Shown one piece after another: positions 19,170 to 28,860 of a stretch of DNA of 64,000 nucleotides; position 1 is the stretch's first letter; every line of letters starts with the position of its first letter. The notes beneath the pieces are model-generated. The model did not search any database. It was not told the origin of the DNA and was given only the letters and a program-made list of their open reading frames with translations. The stretch covers positions 372,001-436,000 of the forward strand of contig CALGKB010000004.1 in the NCBI GenBank assembly GCA_937927915.1, in the 5' to 3' direction. This DNA comes from an uncultured Pseudanabaenaceae cyanobacterium. Its GTDB lineage: Bacteria; Cyanobacteriota; Cyanobacteriia; Pseudanabaenales; Pseudanabaenaceae. The position numbers and the translations under genes are program-made.

Positions 19170-20231
19170 ATGGAAGAACTCCTAGGTAAACTGCGGCGAA
19201 AAGAGGGGAACTGGGTAGAGTGGGGACAGTGGTGCCAGGAACTGCAAAAGGCGGGCATGACAACCCAAGCCATCTTTGAACAGACGGGCTTTGAACCTAT
19301 CCACCAAAATCAGCTCATCGTGGCAAGCCAGGTCTATCACACGATCGCTAACTCTGTCGCCCCGGCGGTTTTGGAGTTTTTTACCCACAGGGGCAGTGAC
19401 ATTTTGTATGAACTACGGGTTTTGCCCCAGAGCGATCGGGTAGCTGCTGCGGAATTAGTAGTGCAGATGGGCTTGAACAGCGAAGAAACGCGCCAAGTGG
19501 CTAAGGCAGTGAAAGATTTTAGTTTATTGAGTTCGCCCCCCCCCCATTTCACCTCCCACCCAGGGGATGCCGTTGCCTACCAGGTGTGGAAAACTATTAG
19601 CTCAACCAGTGGTGCCACTGATGCCAACCAACGGGCGCAGTTAATTAGTAGGGGGTTGCGGTTTGCCCATTCCACCAGTGCCCGCCAGCAAATTGAACAA
19701 CTCCTCGCCAGTGCCATCGATCGGCAACCTGTTTCTATAGCCCGTCTCCCCCTCTATCGTTTAGAAGCGGAAGAACAACTCCCCCGTGTCTTTCCAGTGG
19801 CAGGGAAATTGCCCCTGCGGTTGGCGGATTGGACAGCAATTCCCTCCATCACCACTACAGAACCCTTTGGCATGGTGGTACAAGAGGGGGTCAAGGCTTG
19901 GATTCCTCTCCCTGGGTGGAAAGTCGTCAAGGATATAGAAGATGGCGCCATCGTTTTAGCAGACACCCATACCCTTTTAACCTACAGTGGGCAGGAGATT
20001 GCCAGCAGTTTCCCCGATCGCCCGGAAGAAATCCTGTTGCTCATCGATCGTGCCCAGCGGCAGTGGGACAAGGACGGTTTCTTTTTTGTGGCAGAAGCAG
20101 AGGAGTTATACCTCAAAAACTTTCCCAGCCCGCCGGCGGTGGAATTATGGGGCAGATTGATGTTAGTCTTACGACAGCCCCGCGTATTGGAGGATGCCAC
20201 AGCCGATGACCCCTGGACTTGGGAGGAATAA
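19170..20231 (+). CDS. raf1: Rubisco accumulation factor 1
   Basis: 353 residues. It matches Raf1 in length and layout: an N-terminal helical domain (EGNWVEWGQWCQELQKAGMT, IFEQTGFEPIHQNQLIVASQVY), a linker near 180-200, and a beta-rich dimerisation domain with RLPLYRLEAEEQLPRVFPVAG and GWKVVKDIEDGAIVLAD. Raf1 dimers bind and stabilise RbcL dimers during Rubisco assembly. It is first in a tight gene string (hisZ starts 3 bp later). Rubisco genes are not in the window. Confidence 0.9.
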   Translation: MEELLGKLRRKEGNWVEWGQWCQELQKAGMTTQAIFEQTGFEPIHQNQLIVASQVYHTIANSVAPAVLEFFTHRGSDILYELRVLPQSDRVAAAELVVQMGLNSEETRQVAKAVKDFSLLSSPPPHFTSHPGDAVAYQVWKTISSTSGATDANQRAQLISRGLRFAHSTSARQQIEQLLASAIDRQPVSIARLPLYRLEAEEQLPRVFPVAGKLPLRLADWTAIPSITTTEPFGMVVQEGVKAWIPLPGWKVVKDIEDGAIVLADTHTLLTYSGQEIASSFPDRPEEILLLIDRAQRQWDKDGFFFVAEAEELYLKNFPSPPAVELWGRLMLVLRQPRVLEDATADDPWTWEE

Positions 20232-20233
20232 AC

Positions 20234-21424
20234 ATGGATAAACGGGTAGTAGCCACAGGCGTACGGGATTTGCTCCCCCTGGATGTGGTGCAGAAGCGCT
20301 GGATTGAACAAAATTTGCAGACTACTTTTCAACAGTGGGGCTACCAATGTGTGATCACCCCCACCCTCGAAAGTATGGAGGTCCTGAGTGCGGGGGGCAT
20401 GGTCAAACCAGAGTCCGTCATCCAAATCCGATCGGGGGATTACAAAGCCGTAGGATTACGCCCAGAGATGACCGCTTCCATTGCCCGTGCCTACAGTTCT
20501 CGCCTGGAGGTGGAAACCCTACCCCAACGCCTGTACTATTTGGGCAATGTCTTTCGCAATGTGCCAGGGCAAAAGGAGACTTACCAAGCGGGGGTGGAAC
20601 TGTTGGGGGCAGAGGGCTTAGCCGCCGATGGGGAAATTTTGTTGTTAGTGCGGGATTGCCTACAGCGGCTCGAAATTCAAGACTACGACATCATCGTGGG
20701 GGATGAGAGTTTCACCAACACCCTCCTGCAGTCTTTTTCCTATAAATTCCGTGCTCCTATTCGCAAATGTTTGGCAGCCCTCGATCGGGTAGCACTAGAA
20801 CAACTGGACATTCCAGGGGAGACAAAAGCGCAAGCACTGGAGTTATTGGAATTGCGGGGTAAGCCCAGTGTGGTGTTTGCCAAATGCCATGCCCTGCCCT
20901 GGGTAGCTAACCTGCGGGACAAACTGGACTACCTCAAAAACCTAGTGGAGCTAGTGGGGGACGATCGCTTAGTCCTCGACCTCAGTTTGATTCAGGATTT
21001 TGACTACTACACAGGCATTGTGTTTGAAGTAGTAAAGGGCAATTTGGTGATCAGTCAGGGGGGGCGCTACGACCAGCTATTGGGGCTGTACCATCCCCAG
21101 GGCAAGAGCTATCCCAGCGTCGGCTTTTCCTGGAACATAGAAGCTCTCCACAAATCCCTAGGGGCAGTCCTTCCCCAGCGTACCCCCACCTCCGACTGGT
21201 TAGTAGTGCCTTTAAGTGAGGCTGTTTTGCCCCAAGCCTTTGCCTATGCCGATCGGTTGCGCAAAGGTACCCTACCGCAGCGGGTGGAAATCTACATTGG
21301 TGACCTAGGGGAGGAAGCAGTGATGACCTATGCCCGCAGTAAGGAAATTACTCACATTGCCTGGTTACAATTAGATGGGACAGTGACAGAGACCAACCTA
21401 GCCAGTAGCAATGGGGAGGAATAA
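20234..21424 (+). CDS. hisZ: ATP phosphoribosyltransferase regulatory subunit HisZ
   Basis: 396 residues from the ATG at 20234, preceded by GGAGGA. It is a class II aaRS-like fold paralogous to HisRS: GVRDLLPLDVVQKRWIE, FRNVPGQKETYQAGVELLG and SQGGRYDQLLGLYHP. The short length and altered C-terminus (no full anticodon-binding domain) indicate HisZ rather than HisS. HisZ partners the short HisG enzyme in the first step of histidine synthesis. Confidence 0.87.
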   Translation: MDKRVVATGVRDLLPLDVVQKRWIEQNLQTTFQQWGYQCVITPTLESMEVLSAGGMVKPESVIQIRSGDYKAVGLRPEMTASIARAYSSRLEVETLPQRLYYLGNVFRNVPGQKETYQAGVELLGAEGLAADGEILLLVRDCLQRLEIQDYDIIVGDESFTNTLLQSFSYKFRAPIRKCLAALDRVALEQLDIPGETKAQALELLELRGKPSVVFAKCHALPWVANLRDKLDYLKNLVELVGDDRLVLDLSLIQDFDYYTGIVFEVVKGNLVISQGGRYDQLLGLYHPQGKSYPSVGFSWNIEALHKSLGAVLPQRTPTSDWLVVPLSEAVLPQAFAYADRLRKGTLPQRVEIYIGDLGEEAVMTYARSKEITHIAWLQLDGTVTETNLASSNGEE

Positions 21425-21426
21425 CG

Positions 21427-22041
21427 GTGGAGGCATGGGTAGTCAGCACTATAGAGCGCCTAGGGTACGTGGGCATCGCCCTGCTCATGTTCTTGGAAAA
21501 CCTGTTTCCCCCCATCCCCTCAGAGGTGATCATGCCCCTGGCGGGCTTTACTGTAGCTAGGGGAGAGATGACCATGCCCTTGGCAATTACGGCGGGGGTA
21601 ATCGGTACCCTGTTGGGGGCAGTGCCCTGGTATGGGGCGGGTTGGCTGCTGGGGCAAGAAAGGCTGCGTACCTTCCTCGATCGTTTACCCCCTTGGAGCG
21701 GTCTAGGGGGGGAGGACATCACCAAAGCCACTGCCTGGTTTCAACAGCACGGTCAAAAAGCAGTCTTGTTCGGTCGTCTGGTGCCGGGGGTGCGCACCCT
21801 GATTTCTATTCCCGCCGGCATAGCGCGGATGTCCCCCCTTGTGTTTTTCACCTATTCCACGATCGGAATTGTGGGCTGGACAACCCTCCTTGCTTACAGT
21901 GGCTACTTTTTAGGGGCAAACTACAAACTCGTAGAACCCTATATTGATACCCTCTCCAAGATTGTGCTAGTAATTTTAGGTATGGCATTTGGCGCATTTC
22001 TGTATAACAAGTACAAAAGGTGGCGGGGTAATGACCAGTAA
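21427..22041 (+). CDS. DedA-family membrane protein
   Basis: 204 residues from a GTG at 21427. It has about five hydrophobic segments and the DedA motifs [19 protein letters not shown] and [21 protein letters not shown]. DedA/VTT proteins are linked to lipid-carrier flipping and membrane homeostasis. The gene sits 2 bp after hisZ, and its last 11 bp overlap proA, so it is within the raf1-to-glmS string. Confidence 0.9.
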   Translation: MEAWVVSTIERLGYVGIALLMFLENLFPPIPSEVIMPLAGFTVARGEMTMPLAITAGVIGTLLGAVPWYGAGWLLGQERLRTFLDRLPPWSGLGGEDITKATAWFQQHGQKAVLFGRLVPGVRTLISIPAGIARMSPLVFFTYSTIGIVGWTTLLAYSGYFLGANYKLVEPYIDTLSKIVLVILGMAFGAFLYNKYKRWRGNDQ

Positions 22042-23305
22042 TCTGCAAGCAATTGTGCAAAACACGAAACGCAGCGCCCAGAGCGTCGCCCACTTGTCCA
22101 CAGCGGGAAAAAATCACGCCCTGGCAACGATCGCTCAGACCCTAGAACAACACATCCCCCGCATCCTGGCAGCTAACCAGCAGGACGTGGAACAGGCGTA
22201 CCGCGACCAGTTGCCCGCTCCCTTGATTAACCGCCTCAAACTAGATGAGAAGAAGGTCAAGGGGATGATTGAGGGGGTAAGGAGTGTAGCCAGTCTGCCT
22301 GACCCTGTGGGAGTAAGACAAATCCAGCGGGAGTTAACCCCTGGTTTGATTTTGGAGCGGATCACAGTGCCCCTAGGAGTCTTGGGGGTAATTTTTGAAG
22401 CCCGCCCTGATGCTGTCACCCAAATTGCCAGTCTGGCGATCAAATCGGGGAATGGCGCCATTTTGAAGGGGGGGAAAGAGGCTCTCCACTCCTGCACGGT
22501 TTTGGTGGAATTGATCCAGTCTGCCCTGCAGGCAACAGAGGTTAGCCCCCACACGATCGAGTTAGTCACCACTAGGGGGGAAGTGTTAGAAATGCTCAAC
22601 CTAGAAAACGACATCGACCTAATTATTCCCAGGGGTTCCAACGAATTTGTGCGCTTTATCCAATCCCACACCAAGATTCCCGTTTTGGGGCACGCAGACG
22701 GACTCTGTCACCTCTACATCGACGGGGAAGCAGACTTAGCGATGGCAGTAGCAGTGACTATCGATAGCAAAACCCAGTACCCCGCTGCCTGCAATGCCAT
22801 TGAGACTTTGCTAGTGCACAGTGCTATTGCCAAAGACTTTCTCAGTCAGTGTTTGCCCCAGTTAGAGGCAAAGGAAGTGGAAGTCAGGGGTTGTGACCGC
22901 ACCCGTGACCTTTTCCCTCACCTCAAACCTGCCACAGAGGAGGATTGGCGGACAGAATACTGTGCCCTCATCCTAGCGGTAAAAATAGTAGATAGCTTGG
23001 AGGAAGCGATTACCCACATCAACACCTACGGTTCCAGACACACAGAAGCGATCGTCACCAGTAACCCCGATCATGCCCGTCAATTCCAGCAGGGGGTAGA
23101 TGCGGCGGGGGTCTATCACAATTGTTCCACCCGCTTTGCCGATGGTTTCCGCTACGGTTTTGGGGCAGAGGTGGGCATCAGTACGCAAAAACTCCCCCCC
23201 AGGGGACCCGTCGGACTAGAAGGCTTAGTAACCTACCGCTACTACCTCACGGGCAATGGGCACACCGTTGCCGCCACCCAGTCCTTTACCCACCGTGACC
23301 TATGA
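22031..23305 (+). CDS. proA: Gamma-glutamyl phosphate reductase
   Basis: 424 residues from the ATG at 22031; the frame is open upstream inside dedA, but homology starts at residue 5. It is an aldehyde dehydrogenase fold enzyme of proline synthesis. Motifs are [19 protein letters not shown], the catalytic cysteine in [14 protein letters not shown], and the C-terminal [18 protein letters not shown]. It overlaps dedA and the following cNMP gene (TGATG at 23303-23307), which indicates translational coupling. Confidence 0.96.
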   Translation: MTSNLQAIVQNTKRSAQSVAHLSTAGKNHALATIAQTLEQHIPRILAANQQDVEQAYRDQLPAPLINRLKLDEKKVKGMIEGVRSVASLPDPVGVRQIQRELTPGLILERITVPLGVLGVIFEARPDAVTQIASLAIKSGNGAILKGGKEALHSCTVLVELIQSALQATEVSPHTIELVTTRGEVLEMLNLENDIDLIIPRGSNEFVRFIQSHTKIPVLGHADGLCHLYIDGEADLAMAVAVTIDSKTQYPAACNAIETLLVHSAIAKDFLSQCLPQLEAKEVEVRGCDRTRDLFPHLKPATEEDWRTEYCALILAVKIVDSLEEAITHINTYGSRHTEAIVTSNPDHARQFQQGVDAAGVYHNCSTRFADGFRYGFGAEVGISTQKLPPRGPVGLEGLVTYRYYLTGNGHTVAATQSFTHRDL

Positions 23306-23868
23306 TGCGCCTTTCACAAGCAAAACGATCGTTGTGGGAAGTAGTGCAACAGGTAAGTTTCTTCCAGGATTTGCCCCTGGACTGCCTGGAGCTGATTGTA
23401 GAACAGGGATTTCCCATCACTTTGCCCCCCCACGAGTACGTCTTTTGGGAACAGGAACGGGGAGACTGCTTCTTTGTTATTTTGCAGGGACAAGTGGAAA
23501 TGATTTCGCTGGCAAAAGGTCGCCTAGTTAAGTTGTTACAGCCAGGGGATTTTTTTGGAGAAATTGCCGTTTTATTGGACACCCCCCGTTCTCTATCCGT
23601 ACGCACGATCGCTCCCACTCGTTTGTTTGCCATTGAGCGATCGACGCTACAGCAGCTATTTTTGCAGACTCCTCTGCTGGCGACTAAGATCACCACTGCC
23701 CTTTGCCAAAGGTGGAACGAATTGATTGACATGGGTATCTTTAGTGAGAAAGACCGCTATCTCTCCCCTGGGGAAGCCATGCAGTTAATCTATCGCCGTA
23801 TTCGCCTGGTATTTAACAATTTGCCCCCCCTGGAACCCGATCGGTTTCACGCTACAATACAGGGCTAA
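23302..23868 (+). CDS. Cyclic-nucleotide-binding-fold protein without HTH
   Basis: 188 residues. One cNMP-binding domain spans about 20-135, with [19 protein letters not shown]. This keeps both the Glu and the Arg of the phosphate-binding cassette, so genuine cNMP binding is plausible. The C-terminal part is helical with no recognisable Crp helix-turn-helix, so it is probably not a DNA-binding Crp. It overlaps the proA stop and lies 20 bp before glmS. The target is unknown. Confidence 0.82.
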   Translation: MMRLSQAKRSLWEVVQQVSFFQDLPLDCLELIVEQGFPITLPPHEYVFWEQERGDCFFVILQGQVEMISLAKGRLVKLLQPGDFFGEIAVLLDTPRSLSVRTIAPTRLFAIERSTLQQLFLQTPLLATKITTALCQRWNELIDMGIFSEKDRYLSPGEAMQLIYRRIRLVFNNLPPLEPDRFHATIQG

Positions 23869-23888
23869 TTTAGGGATAGGCAGGACAG

Positions 23889-25712
23889 ATGTGTGGAATT
23901 GTGGGGTACGTGGGTCATGGGGCAGTCAAGGCAAGTGAGGTATTGCTAGCGGGTCTCAAGAAACTGGAATATCGGGGTTATGACTCCGCCGGTATCGCCC
24001 AGATTGTCCCTGGTCAGCCCACCCTCCACCGCCTACGGGCAAAGGGGAAGCTAGACAACCTCGCCGCCAAAATTGCGGAAGAGCAGATAGAGGCAACTAT
24101 TGGTATTGGTCACACCCGCTGGGCAACCCACGGCAAACCGGAGGAATACAACGCCCATCCCCACACCAACCGCTCGCAAACCCTGGCAGTAGTACAAAAC
24201 GGCATTATTGAAAACTATCACAGCCTGCGGCAACAGCTGCGGGAACAGGGTTACGAATTTGCCAGCGACACCGACACAGAAGTTATTCCCCATCTTATCG
24301 ACAGTTTCCTGCGGGATAACACCCTCCTGCGGGCAGTCTGTCAAGCGGTGAAAAGACTACAGGGAGCCTTTGCCCTGGCGATCCTCTGCGTCTACTACCC
24401 CGATCAAATCATTCTAGTCCGTCAACAAGCCCCCCTTGTCATTGGTCTAGGCAAAGGAGAAAATTTTTGCGCTTCCGATACCCCTGCCCTTGCTCCCTAC
24501 ACCCGATCGGTCCTACCTCTGGAAAACGGCGAAATTGCCCGCCTCACCGCCAAGGGAGTGGAACTGTTTAACTTCAACGGCGATCCCATCAAACTGCGCC
24601 CACCCCAAACCCTCAACTGGAATCCTGTTTTGATCGAAAAGCAGGGTTTCCGCCACTTCATGCTCAAGGAAATCTACGAACAGCCAGGGGTAATTCGGTC
24701 AGGTATTGCCAAATTTTTACAGGATGACGACACGATCGAGCTAGGTTTGCCTGGGGATGCCCTAGAGAGGGTTAAACAAATTCAGATAGTGGCATGTGGT
24801 ACGAGTTGGCACGCCGGCTTGGTCGGCAAACACCTATTGGAGCAGATTGCCCAGATTCCCACCACCGTCAGCTATGCCTCAGAATATCGTTATGCCCCGC
24901 CGCCCTTTGTCCCCGATACCCTGGTGATAGGAGTGACCCAATCAGGGGAAACCGCCGATACCCTAGCTGCTCTAGAACTAGCCAAGAGTAGGGGGCACAA
25001 GTGCCTAGGCATCACCAATCGCACCGACAGTTCCCTCAGTCGCATTGCCCATTATTTGTTAGACACCCAGGCAGGTATTGAAATCGGTGTAGCTGCCACC
25101 AAGACCTTCACTGCTCAATTGCTCACCTTTTACTGGTTGGCACTCTTTTTGCAGCCCGATAATCCCAAAAAAGCAGAATTAACTTTGGGTTTACGGCAGC
25201 TTCCTGCTCACATTGAACGCATCCTAGAGAGTCAAGAACGCTATATAGAACAACTTGCCCACAAATTCAGTCACACCCAGGACTTCATCTTTATCGGCAG
25301 GGGCATCAATTATCCCATCGCGTTGGAAGGTGCCCTCAAACTCAAAGAGATTAGCTACATTCATGGTGAAGGGTATCCTGCAGGGGAGATGAAACACGGA
25401 CCGATCGCTCTTTTGGATGAAGCTGTACCCGTTGTTGCCATTGCTACCCCTGGAGTTGTGTACGAGAAAGTGTTATCCAATGCCCAGGAAGCCAAAGCCA
25501 GAGACGCCCAATTAATTGGCGTTGCCCCTCTTACTGACCCTGCTGCCAGAGAAATTTTTGATCACATTCTGCCCATTCCCGTTGTAGATGAACTTCTGTC
25601 CCCTCTACTGACTGTGATTCCCCTGCAATTACTTGCCTATCACATCGCCGCCCATCGCGGTTTAGACGTAGATCAACCCAGAAATCTCGCCAAATCCGTG
25701 ACAGTGGAATAG
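23889..25712 (+). CDS. glmS: Glutamine-fructose-6-phosphate aminotransferase
   Basis: 607 residues starting MCGIVGYVG, with Cys2 as the N-terminal nucleophile after Met removal. The class II amidotransferase domain (1 to about 240) has HTRWATHGKP and NGIIENY. Two SIS sugar-isomerase domains follow (VACGTSWHAGLVGK, TQSGETADTLAAL, HGEGYPAGEMKHGPIAL). It ends with the canonical PRNLAKSVTVE. It makes glucosamine-6-phosphate for peptidoglycan and LPS. No glmS ribozyme-like element is evident in the 20-bp upstream gap. Confidence 0.97.
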   Translation: MCGIVGYVGHGAVKASEVLLAGLKKLEYRGYDSAGIAQIVPGQPTLHRLRAKGKLDNLAAKIAEEQIEATIGIGHTRWATHGKPEEYNAHPHTNRSQTLAVVQNGIIENYHSLRQQLREQGYEFASDTDTEVIPHLIDSFLRDNTLLRAVCQAVKRLQGAFALAILCVYYPDQIILVRQQAPLVIGLGKGENFCASDTPALAPYTRSVLPLENGEIARLTAKGVELFNFNGDPIKLRPPQTLNWNPVLIEKQGFRHFMLKEIYEQPGVIRSGIAKFLQDDDTIELGLPGDALERVKQIQIVACGTSWHAGLVGKHLLEQIAQIPTTVSYASEYRYAPPPFVPDTLVIGVTQSGETADTLAALELAKSRGHKCLGITNRTDSSLSRIAHYLLDTQAGIEIGVAATKTFTAQLLTFYWLALFLQPDNPKKAELTLGLRQLPAHIERILESQERYIEQLAHKFSHTQDFIFIGRGINYPIALEGALKLKEISYIHGEGYPAGEMKHGPIALLDEAVPVVAIATPGVVYEKVLSNAQEAKARDAQLIGVAPLTDPAAREIFDHILPIPVVDELLSPLLTVIPLQLLAYHIAAHRGLDVDQPRNLAKSVTVE

Positions 25713-26009
25713 AGCAGGTGCAACTAAGCATTTCAGAAAATGATGATAGTCAGCCATGATTATTGCTGGTATTTACTCCTTCAATGGCGGACAAGAAATA
25801 ATTTCTCAGCTTTATGCTAAAGGTTTCAGTTCCGCGATCGGGATTCATCAGAAAGAAACCGCTTTGGAAGAGAATTGAAAGTAGGAGAAGAAAATCGTAA
25901 GTTGGACAAAATGGTAAAAGGATTCAGAAGTGTTGAATGTCAGGAAAGAGGTAGAAAAAAGGAGCCAGAAATGGTATTCTCTCTCTGAGAAATAGAAAAC
26001 AAACTTGAG
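25713..26009 (+). other. Decayed region after glmS, no intact gene
   Basis: A 40-codon frame at 25756-25878 starts MIIAGIYSFNGGQEIISQLY. It is weakly reminiscent of the N-terminus of BglII/BstYI-type restriction endonucleases. A second frame (about 25827-25980), overlapping it, reads RFGRELKVGEENRKLDKMVK and then stops. Neither forms a complete protein, and base composition is more A-rich than the neighbours. It is probably eroded foreign DNA continuous with the transposase remnant downstream. The endonuclease resemblance is only by eye. Confidence 0.35.
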
Positions 26010-26307
26010 TTGATGTTAAAACAACTTCGGCAACTTATCAAGCCTTTGCTAAAACTTCATGTACGGGTGGTTCAATTTTTTAATGAAGAAGATAACATTG
26101 AGTATAGACTAGCTACTAATGTGCAAAATACGAGTGAGAAAGAAATCAAGGAAGTCTATTGTCTACGCCGGCAAATTGAAGATGCACTTGAAATTGGAGA
26201 GCATAATCACAAAGAATGAGAATGGAGTGCGACTACAAATCTATGCTGTACTGCTTAAGTTGTTAACTCATCGACAAGTTACGATATTTACAGATAGAAA
26301 TAGGTAG
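26010..26307 (+). pseudogene. Degenerate IS4-type transposase fragment
   Basis: Two overlapping frames together resemble the C-terminal part of DDE transposases of the IS4 group. The first (to 26219) has VRVVQFFNEEDNIEYRLATN and then EVYCLRRQIE. The second (26119-26307) has KMHLKLESIITKNENGVRLQ followed by IYAVLLKLL. In intact relatives Y-x-x-R-W-x-I-E is followed in one frame by K-M-H-L-K-L. Here a frameshift lies between them and the W is lost. The N-terminal catalytic region and terminal inverted repeats were not found. Confidence 0.7.
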
Positions 26308-26492
26308 ACATTGTACTTTAATGCAAATCTTGGGGCTTGAGTCTTTGGTAGGGTAAATCTAACCTTTAATGTTAAGTTTTGTTGCGAAGATTCAACACTT
26401 TTGAAGGGCAGCAATTCTGTAAAAAAGCTAAAGAATAGGCATATTGTGCCCGCGCCAGAGTAGGGTTCTCTTATCCACTTGAGGAAATAGCC

Positions 26493-26801
26493 ATGACCAC
26501 AGAACAAGGACAAACTCCAGAGCAAAAACAGGAAGGTGGTTTGGGTGGTTTGATCAGCGGTCTGCAGCAAAAAGCTGGTGAAATTGCCGAAGGGGTGAAG
26601 GACAAAATTGAGAACATCGTCGGAGAAGAAACCGTGAAGAAGGTAACGGAAACCCTCAATACCGATGTGGGAGAGCTGGCAAAAGACACCGCCAACAAAG
26701 CAATCGATGCCGTAGAGAACCTAGTCGGCAAGGACCTCAACCGCGATGGCACGATCGGGGGTAAACCCGTAGAACCTGCCCCAGAAGAAGCAGAGAAGTA
26801 A
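26493..26801 (+). CDS. Small acidic helical protein with EF-hand-like loop
   Basis: 102 residues. I do not recognise a family. The start is supported by GAGG (26480-26483) about 9 bp before the ATG. It is rich in Glu, Lys, Ala and Gly, with amphipathic helices (about 22-78). Near residues 81-92 the sequence KDLNRDGTIGGKP has the D-x-N-x-D-G-x-I core of a calcium-binding EF-hand or dockerin loop, but the twelfth position is Pro rather than Glu. There is no signal peptide. It is convergent with the pentapeptide gene, 1 bp apart. Confidence 0.7.
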   Translation: MTTEQGQTPEQKQEGGLGGLISGLQQKAGEIAEGVKDKIENIVGEETVKKVTETLNTDVGELAKDTANKAIDAVENLVGKDLNRDGTIGGKPVEPAPEEAEK

Positions 26802-26802
26802 A

Positions 26803-27531
26803 CTAAAGGGACAGAGACTCCCGCGTTGACCGCCGTGTGAGGGGGTGGAGTTCATCAATGCCCGGTAGGCTGAGGAAAAATTGCCGTAACCGATCGCTCA
26901 TGCCCACCGCCAAAGAGAAATCTGCCCCCGCAATACTCTCAATCCGATCGACATCCACCTCTGCCCAATTAGTTGCCCGCAGGTCTGCCCCTGCCAAATT
27001 TGCCCCTGTTAGGCGTGCCCCTTGCAAGTTTGCCCCCGTCAAAAAGGCATAGCGTAAATCCGCTTGGCTGAGTCTTGCCCCCCGTAAATTTGCCCTGGTG
27101 AGGTCAGCTCCCCCCAGATATGCCCCCAACAGACTGGCTTCCGCCAGGTCAAGGTGACGGAGATTAGCAGTATTCAATTGTGCGCCGTTGAGGTTAGCCC
27201 TGGGTCCCAGCATCCCCACCGATCGGTATTGGAAATGGGGAGGGAATTGGGTAGTTTGGTCATAGATTGCCCCCTGCCAGCGACATTCCACAATATCAGC
27301 ATCCTGCAAATTAGCGCCCCGCAAATCCGCCCGCAGGAAACAGGTGTAGTGCAGAGTTGCCCCCCGTAGATTAGCCCCCCGCAAATTAGCTGCCCGCAGG
27401 TCGGCATAGGTGAAATTTCCCCCCGTCAAATCCGAATGTTGCAAATCCGCCCGGATTAAAATGTCGTAGCTCCAATCCCTGTTGGGCAAATGTTGTCCTG
27501 CCCCCGCCATGCCGTAGTAGTCTTGTTTCAT
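26803..27531 (-). CDS. Pentapeptide-repeat protein
   Basis: 242 residues. From about residue 28 it is built of A(D/N)LxX repeats (for example ADLRAANLRGANLRGA and ADLTRANLRGARLSQADLRY), with a break at about 85-110 (WQGAIYDQTTQFPPHFQ) and a nonrepeat C-terminal tail. The repeats form a right-handed quadrilateral beta helix. Such proteins are abundant in cyanobacteria and mostly of unknown role. There is no signal peptide, so it is probably cytoplasmic. Confidence 0.92.
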   Translation of the reverse strand: MKQDYYGMAGAGQHLPNRDWSYDILIRADLQHSDLTGGNFTYADLRAANLRGANLRGATLHYTCFLRADLRGANLQDADIVECRWQGAIYDQTTQFPPHFQYRSVGMLGPRANLNGAQLNTANLRHLDLAEASLLGAYLGGADLTRANLRGARLSQADLRYAFLTGANLQGARLTGANLAGADLRATNWAEVDVDRIESIAGADFSLAVGMSDRLRQFFLSLPGIDELHPLTRRSTRESLSL

Positions 27532-27566
27532 CTTTCTCTGTGCTATTTCTATGCAATTGTTAAGGT

Positions 27567-27818
27567 ATGATAGAACAAAGTGCTAATGAATTTATGACCC
27601 TAGACTTGCGCGGTGTTCCCTGTCCCCTCAGCTTCGTCCGTACAAAATTAAAACTAGAACAAATACCGATCGGTTCCACCCTCACGGTCTGGCTTGATCC
27701 AGGGGAAGCCATTGAGCAAGTCCCCAATAGTCTAGCAGTGGAAGGGCATCTGATTGCCAGCCTATCAGAAAAAGACGGCTTCTATGAATTAGTTGTGCAA
27801 CGGGGAGAAAGCCAATAA
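27567..27818 (+). CDS. TusA/SirA-like sulfur-carrier protein
   Basis: 83 residues. It shows the TusA-fold signature LDLRGVPCPLSFVRTKLKLE, with the sulfur-accepting cysteine in the CPxx motif, and a C-terminal strand pair. TusA-like proteins carry persulfide sulfur for tRNA thiolation and cofactor synthesis. It lies 7 bp before rsgA and is probably co-transcribed. Confidence 0.88.
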   Translation: MIEQSANEFMTLDLRGVPCPLSFVRTKLKLEQIPIGSTLTVWLDPGEAIEQVPNSLAVEGHLIASLSEKDGFYELVVQRGESQ

Positions 27819-27825
27819 AGCCAGT

Positions 27826-28860
27826 ATGGAATTAACAGGTCAGGTGTTTGCCGTACAGGCGAATTTCTATCGAGTAAAACTAGACCAACCCCAGCATAAT
27901 ATTGACACTCTCCTCTGTGTGCGCCGTGCCCGCCTCAAAAAAATTGGGCAACAGGTATGGGTGGGCGATCGGGTCATCCTCGAAGAACCAGACTGGCAGG
28001 GACAAAGGGCAGCCATTGTAGAAGTCCTACCCCGCCGTAACTACCTGGAACGCCCTGGTATCGCCAACATCGATCGGGTAATTTTAATGTTTTCCTGTCA
28101 GATGCTTGACCCTGTGCAGATCAGTCGCTTTTTGGTCTATGGGGAACATCTGCAGGTGGAGATTCTCCTCTGTTTGAATAAGCGGGATTTGATTGATGAC
28201 ACCACTTGGCAGGCTTGGCACGATCGGTTGCTGGGATGGGGTTATACACCCTTGCCCTTGAGTGTGGAGCGGGGGGAAGGGATTGCCGCAGTGCGGCAGC
28301 GGCTGCAAAGAGGAGTAAGTATCCTCTGTGGTCCCTCGGGGGTGGGGAAATCCAGTTTGATTAAGTATTTGCTGCCGGAATTGCCCATCGCGGTAGGGAC
28401 GGTGGACCCCAAATTAGGATGGGGCAGGCACACCACCCGCCATGTGGAATTATTTCCGTTACCGGAGGGGGGGCAGTTAGCGGACAGTCCAGGGTTTATT
28501 CAGCCCGCTTTGCCCATGGGGAGCAGGGAGTTAGGGCAATGTTTTCCCGAAATCCGTCACCAGCTGCAGGACAGGCAGTGTGAGTTCAGCGACTGTCTGC
28601 ATTTAGAGGAACCAGGTTGTCAGGTGAGCAAAGACTGGGAGCGCTATGACCACTATTGCCAATTTCTAGCGGAAGTGCAGGAACAGGAAGCCCTGCAAGC
28701 TATGACATCTACTCCCGATGCTCCCCTCAAGGTTAAAAAGAGGGCAGGGGGCAAAACCATTATCGAACCCCGCCTCAATCCTAAAAAGTATCGCGCTGTT
28801 TCCCGCCGCCAGTTAGTGCAATCCCTAGAGGAAGACCTAGAGGGCACCGGGAAGACCTAG
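27826..28860 (+). CDS. rsgA: Ribosome small subunit-dependent GTPase RsgA
   Basis: 344 residues from the ATG at 27826. The N-terminal OB fold (about 1-70) is followed by a circularly permuted GTPase: G4 LCLNKRDLI comes before G1 GPSGVGKSSLI, and G3 is DSPGF. A C-terminal zinc motif follows (QCEFSDCLHLEEPGC). RsgA assists late 30S maturation. The last 24 bp overlap the convergent ybaB gene. Confidence 0.95.
   Translation: MELTGQVFAVQANFYRVKLDQPQHNIDTLLCVRRARLKKIGQQVWVGDRVILEEPDWQGQRAAIVEVLPRRNYLERPGIANIDRVILMFSCQMLDPVQISRFLVYGEHLQVEILLCLNKRDLIDDTTWQAWHDRLLGWGYTPLPLSVERGEGIAAVRQRLQRGVSILCGPSGVGKSSLIKYLLPELPIAVGTVDPKLGWGRHTTRHVELFPLPEGGQLADSPGFIQPALPMGSRELGQCFPEIRHQLQDRQCEFSDCLHLEEPGCQVSKDWERYDHYCQFLAEVQEQEALQAMTSTPDAPLKVKKRAGGKTIIEPRLNPKKYRAVSRRQLVQSLEEDLEGTGKT

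Noticed and set aside
23869..23888. glmS ribozyme-type leader
   Set aside because: The gap before glmS is only 20 bp, with no room for a ribozyme.
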